Assembly: GCF_001613105.1 (NCBI RefSeq)
Contig: NZ_BDBS01000043.1
Coordinates: forward strand, 1 to 64,000
Length of the DNA: 64,000 nucleotides
Reading direction: 5' to 3'
Origin: Nocardia pseudobrasiliensis NBRC 108224
GTDB taxonomy: Bacteria; Actinomycetota; Actinomycetes; Mycobacteriales; Mycobacteriaceae
Of the stretch, positions 62,765 to 64,000 are shown piece by piece; within the stretch, counting starts at the first letter, position 1, and each line of letters opens with the position of its first letter. The notes beneath the pieces are model-generated. The model was not told where the DNA came from and searched no databases. It worked only from the letters and a program-made list of their open reading frames with translations. Both the position numbers and the translations under genes were made by a program.

Positions 62765-63996
62765 TCGTATGCGACCTGCCAGCTCTTGATGCCGTTCAAC
62801 CATCCCGAGCGTAGCCGCTTGGGCTCGGAAATCTGGCGCAGGTTGGGCATCACGTCGGCAATCGCGTTGAAGATCAGATCCAGTTGCAGCCGGGCCAGAT
62901 TCGCGCCGAGGCAGTAGTGCGTGCCCGTGCCGCCGAAGCCCACGTGCGGGTTGGGATTGCGCATCACGTCGAATTCGAAGGGCCGCTCGAAGTGATCCTC
63001 GTCGAAATTGGCCGAGGCGTAGAACAGTCCGACGCGCTGCCCCTTCTTGATCGGAGTGCCGCCGATCTCGGTATCGCAGGTGGTGGTGCGCTGGAACGCG
63101 GTGACCGGGGTGGCCCAGCGGACGATCTCGTCCGGCGCGGTGCGCGGCCGCTCGGCCCGGTAGCGCTCCCACTGCTCGGGATTGTCGACGAAGGCCTTCA
63201 TACCGTGGGTGGTGGCATTGCGCGTGGTCTCGTTGCCCGCGGTGGACAGCAGGATCACGAACCAGGCGAACTCCTCGGAGTTCAGCGCCTCACCGTCGCG
63301 GTCGGCCTGCAGCAGCGTGGAGGCGATGTCGTTCACCGGACACCGCTGCTTCTCCTCGGCCAGGTTGTAGGCGTAGCCCATGATCTGCGCGTTGGCCATC
63401 CGGAAATCGCCGTCGAAGTCCGGATCGTCGTAGGAGATCATGTGATTGGTCCACTCGAAGATCTTGTGCCGATCCTCCTGCGGGATGCCGACCAGTTCGG
63501 CGATCGTCTGCAGGGGCAGCTCGCAGGCCACCTGCTGGACGAAATCCCCGCCGCCGTTCTTGCGCGCCTCGTGCACGATGCGTTCGGCGCGCTCGGTCAG
63601 CGCTGCGCGCAGGCTCTCCACCGCGCGCGGGGTGAAGCCCTTGGAGATGATGCGCCGGCTCTTGGTGTGCACCGGCGGATCCATATTGATCAACAGTCCG
63701 GCCTGGATGTCGATCTCCGCGCGCGTGATGTCCGGATTGAACCGGATGATCGCCGAATTCGCGGTCGAGGAGAAGATCTCGGGATGCTTGGAGATCTCCT
63801 TGATGTGATCGAGTTTGGTGACGACCCAATAGCCGCCGTCGTCGAAACCGCTGACCCCGGCCGGCTGGGGGTTCCACCACACCGGCGCCGTGCGGCGCAG
63901 TTCGGCGAACTCCTCGATCGGCAGCCTGGTGGCCCACAGATCCGGATCGGTGAAATCGAACCCGGCGGGGATCGAGGGCAGGGACGGTGCTGACAC
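62761..63996 (-). CDS. Cytochrome P450, CYP125-like steroid/sterol hydroxylase
   Basis: 411 residues visible; the true start may be beyond the window edge, as the GTG at 63996 is only 4 bases from it. I-helix AGNETTRNA, heme loop VGFGGTGTHYCLGANLAR and C-terminus RLRSGWLNGIKSWQVAYE match Mycobacterium CYP125A1, the cholest-4-en-3-one C26/27 hydroxylase; the N-terminus PPGFDFTDPDLWATRLPIEEF matches too. It overlaps TetR copy 2. It probably degrades sterol side chains, but that is family inference. Confidence 0.9.
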   Translation of the reverse strand: MSAPSLPSIPAGFDFTDPDLWATRLPIEEFAELRRTAPVWWNPQPAGVSGFDDGGYWVVTKLDHIKEISKHPEIFSSTANSAIIRFNPDITRAEIDIQAGLLINMDPPVHTKSRRIISKGFTPRAVESLRAALTERAERIVHEARKNGGGDFVQQVACELPLQTIAELVGIPQEDRHKIFEWTNHMISYDDPDFDGDFRMANAQIMGYAYNLAEEKQRCPVNDIASTLLQADRDGEALNSEEFAWFVILLSTAGNETTRNATTHGMKAFVDNPEQWERYRAERPRTAPDEIVRWATPVTAFQRTTTCDTEIGGTPIKKGQRVGLFYASANFDEDHFERPFEFDVMRNPNPHVGFGGTGTHYCLGANLARLQLDLIFNAIADVMPNLRQISEPKRLRSGWLNGIKSWQVAYE

Positions 63997-64000
63997 GGGA

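Overview
The window is high-GC, gene-dense DNA from a mycolic-acid actinobacterium (Mycobacteriales), most likely Nocardia or a close relative. Supporting this are near full-length homologues of GarA, FtsR, ResR/McdR, GuaB1, GlcB (malate synthase G), PgsA2 and a CYP125-type P450, plus WhiB, IdeR-type iron boxes, GTG/TTG starts, ATGA/GTGA overlaps and apparently leaderless promoters. Much of it is a rearranged version of the M. tuberculosis Rv1822-Rv1853 neighbourhood (pgsA2, gcvH, garA, ftsR, DUF151 nuclease, resR, gcvB, glcB, Rv1836c-like, Rv1841c/1842c, guaB1, blaR/blaI, ureABC/FGD), with a Rv0543c-Rv0545c-like pit module and many accessory genes inserted. These synteny statements rest on remembered gene order, not on a search. 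I saw no tRNA, rRNA, insertion sequence or CRISPR array.

Layout. 1-1.35 kb: two Gly/Ala-rich exported paralogues (the first cut by the window edge). 1.35-11.7 kb: a urease locus on the minus strand split in two, ureFGD (1354-3341) and ureABC (9318-11662), separated by an SDR enzyme, a DHA2 efflux pump with a divergent TetR gene and tandem operators, a VOC protein, a PadR regulator divergent from a SnoaL-like protein, and an O-methyltransferase. 11.7-16.2 kb: thioesterase, then a siderophore-iron module (FhuF-like protein, two FecCD permeases, ATPase) with two iron boxes. 16.3-24.7 kb: BlaI/M56 pair, DEAD-box helicase, DUF1992, GuaB1 (GMP reductase type), two CNNM/HlyC proteins and a glycosylase-family protein. 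25.2-31.3 kb: secreted LVIVD propeller, DUF305, P450, an unusual double-HTH regulator, SDR, hotdog protein and a 33-codon ORF.

31.4-44.2 kb: an SDR-TetR-acyl-CoA dehydrogenase operon with a perfect palindromic operator, divergent from glcB; a secreted esterase; a PitA phosphate-transport module with two DUF3349 proteins; a 30-codon ORF with a very strong ribosome site ahead of an HNH-WhiB-VWA run; an orphan gene and a GIY-YIG protein. 44.2-51.3 kb: glycine decarboxylase gcvP with a tandem glycine riboswitch, then resR, DUF151, ftsR, garA, gcvH and pgsA2, linking glycine and nitrogen metabolism to cell division. 51.3-58.1 kb: a ChoD-like GMC oxidase, a NERD-like membrane protein, PAP2 phosphatase, acyl-CoA oxidase-like protein and a ThrE exporter.

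58.1-64 kb is the most unusual part: a 1013-residue membrane-anchored NACHT (STAND) NTPase lies between two closely related TetR genes, the second fused operonically to a CYP125-like P450. The NACHT protein has the architecture expected of a bacterial NLR-like sensor and is the best candidate here for an uncharacterised immune or signalling system.
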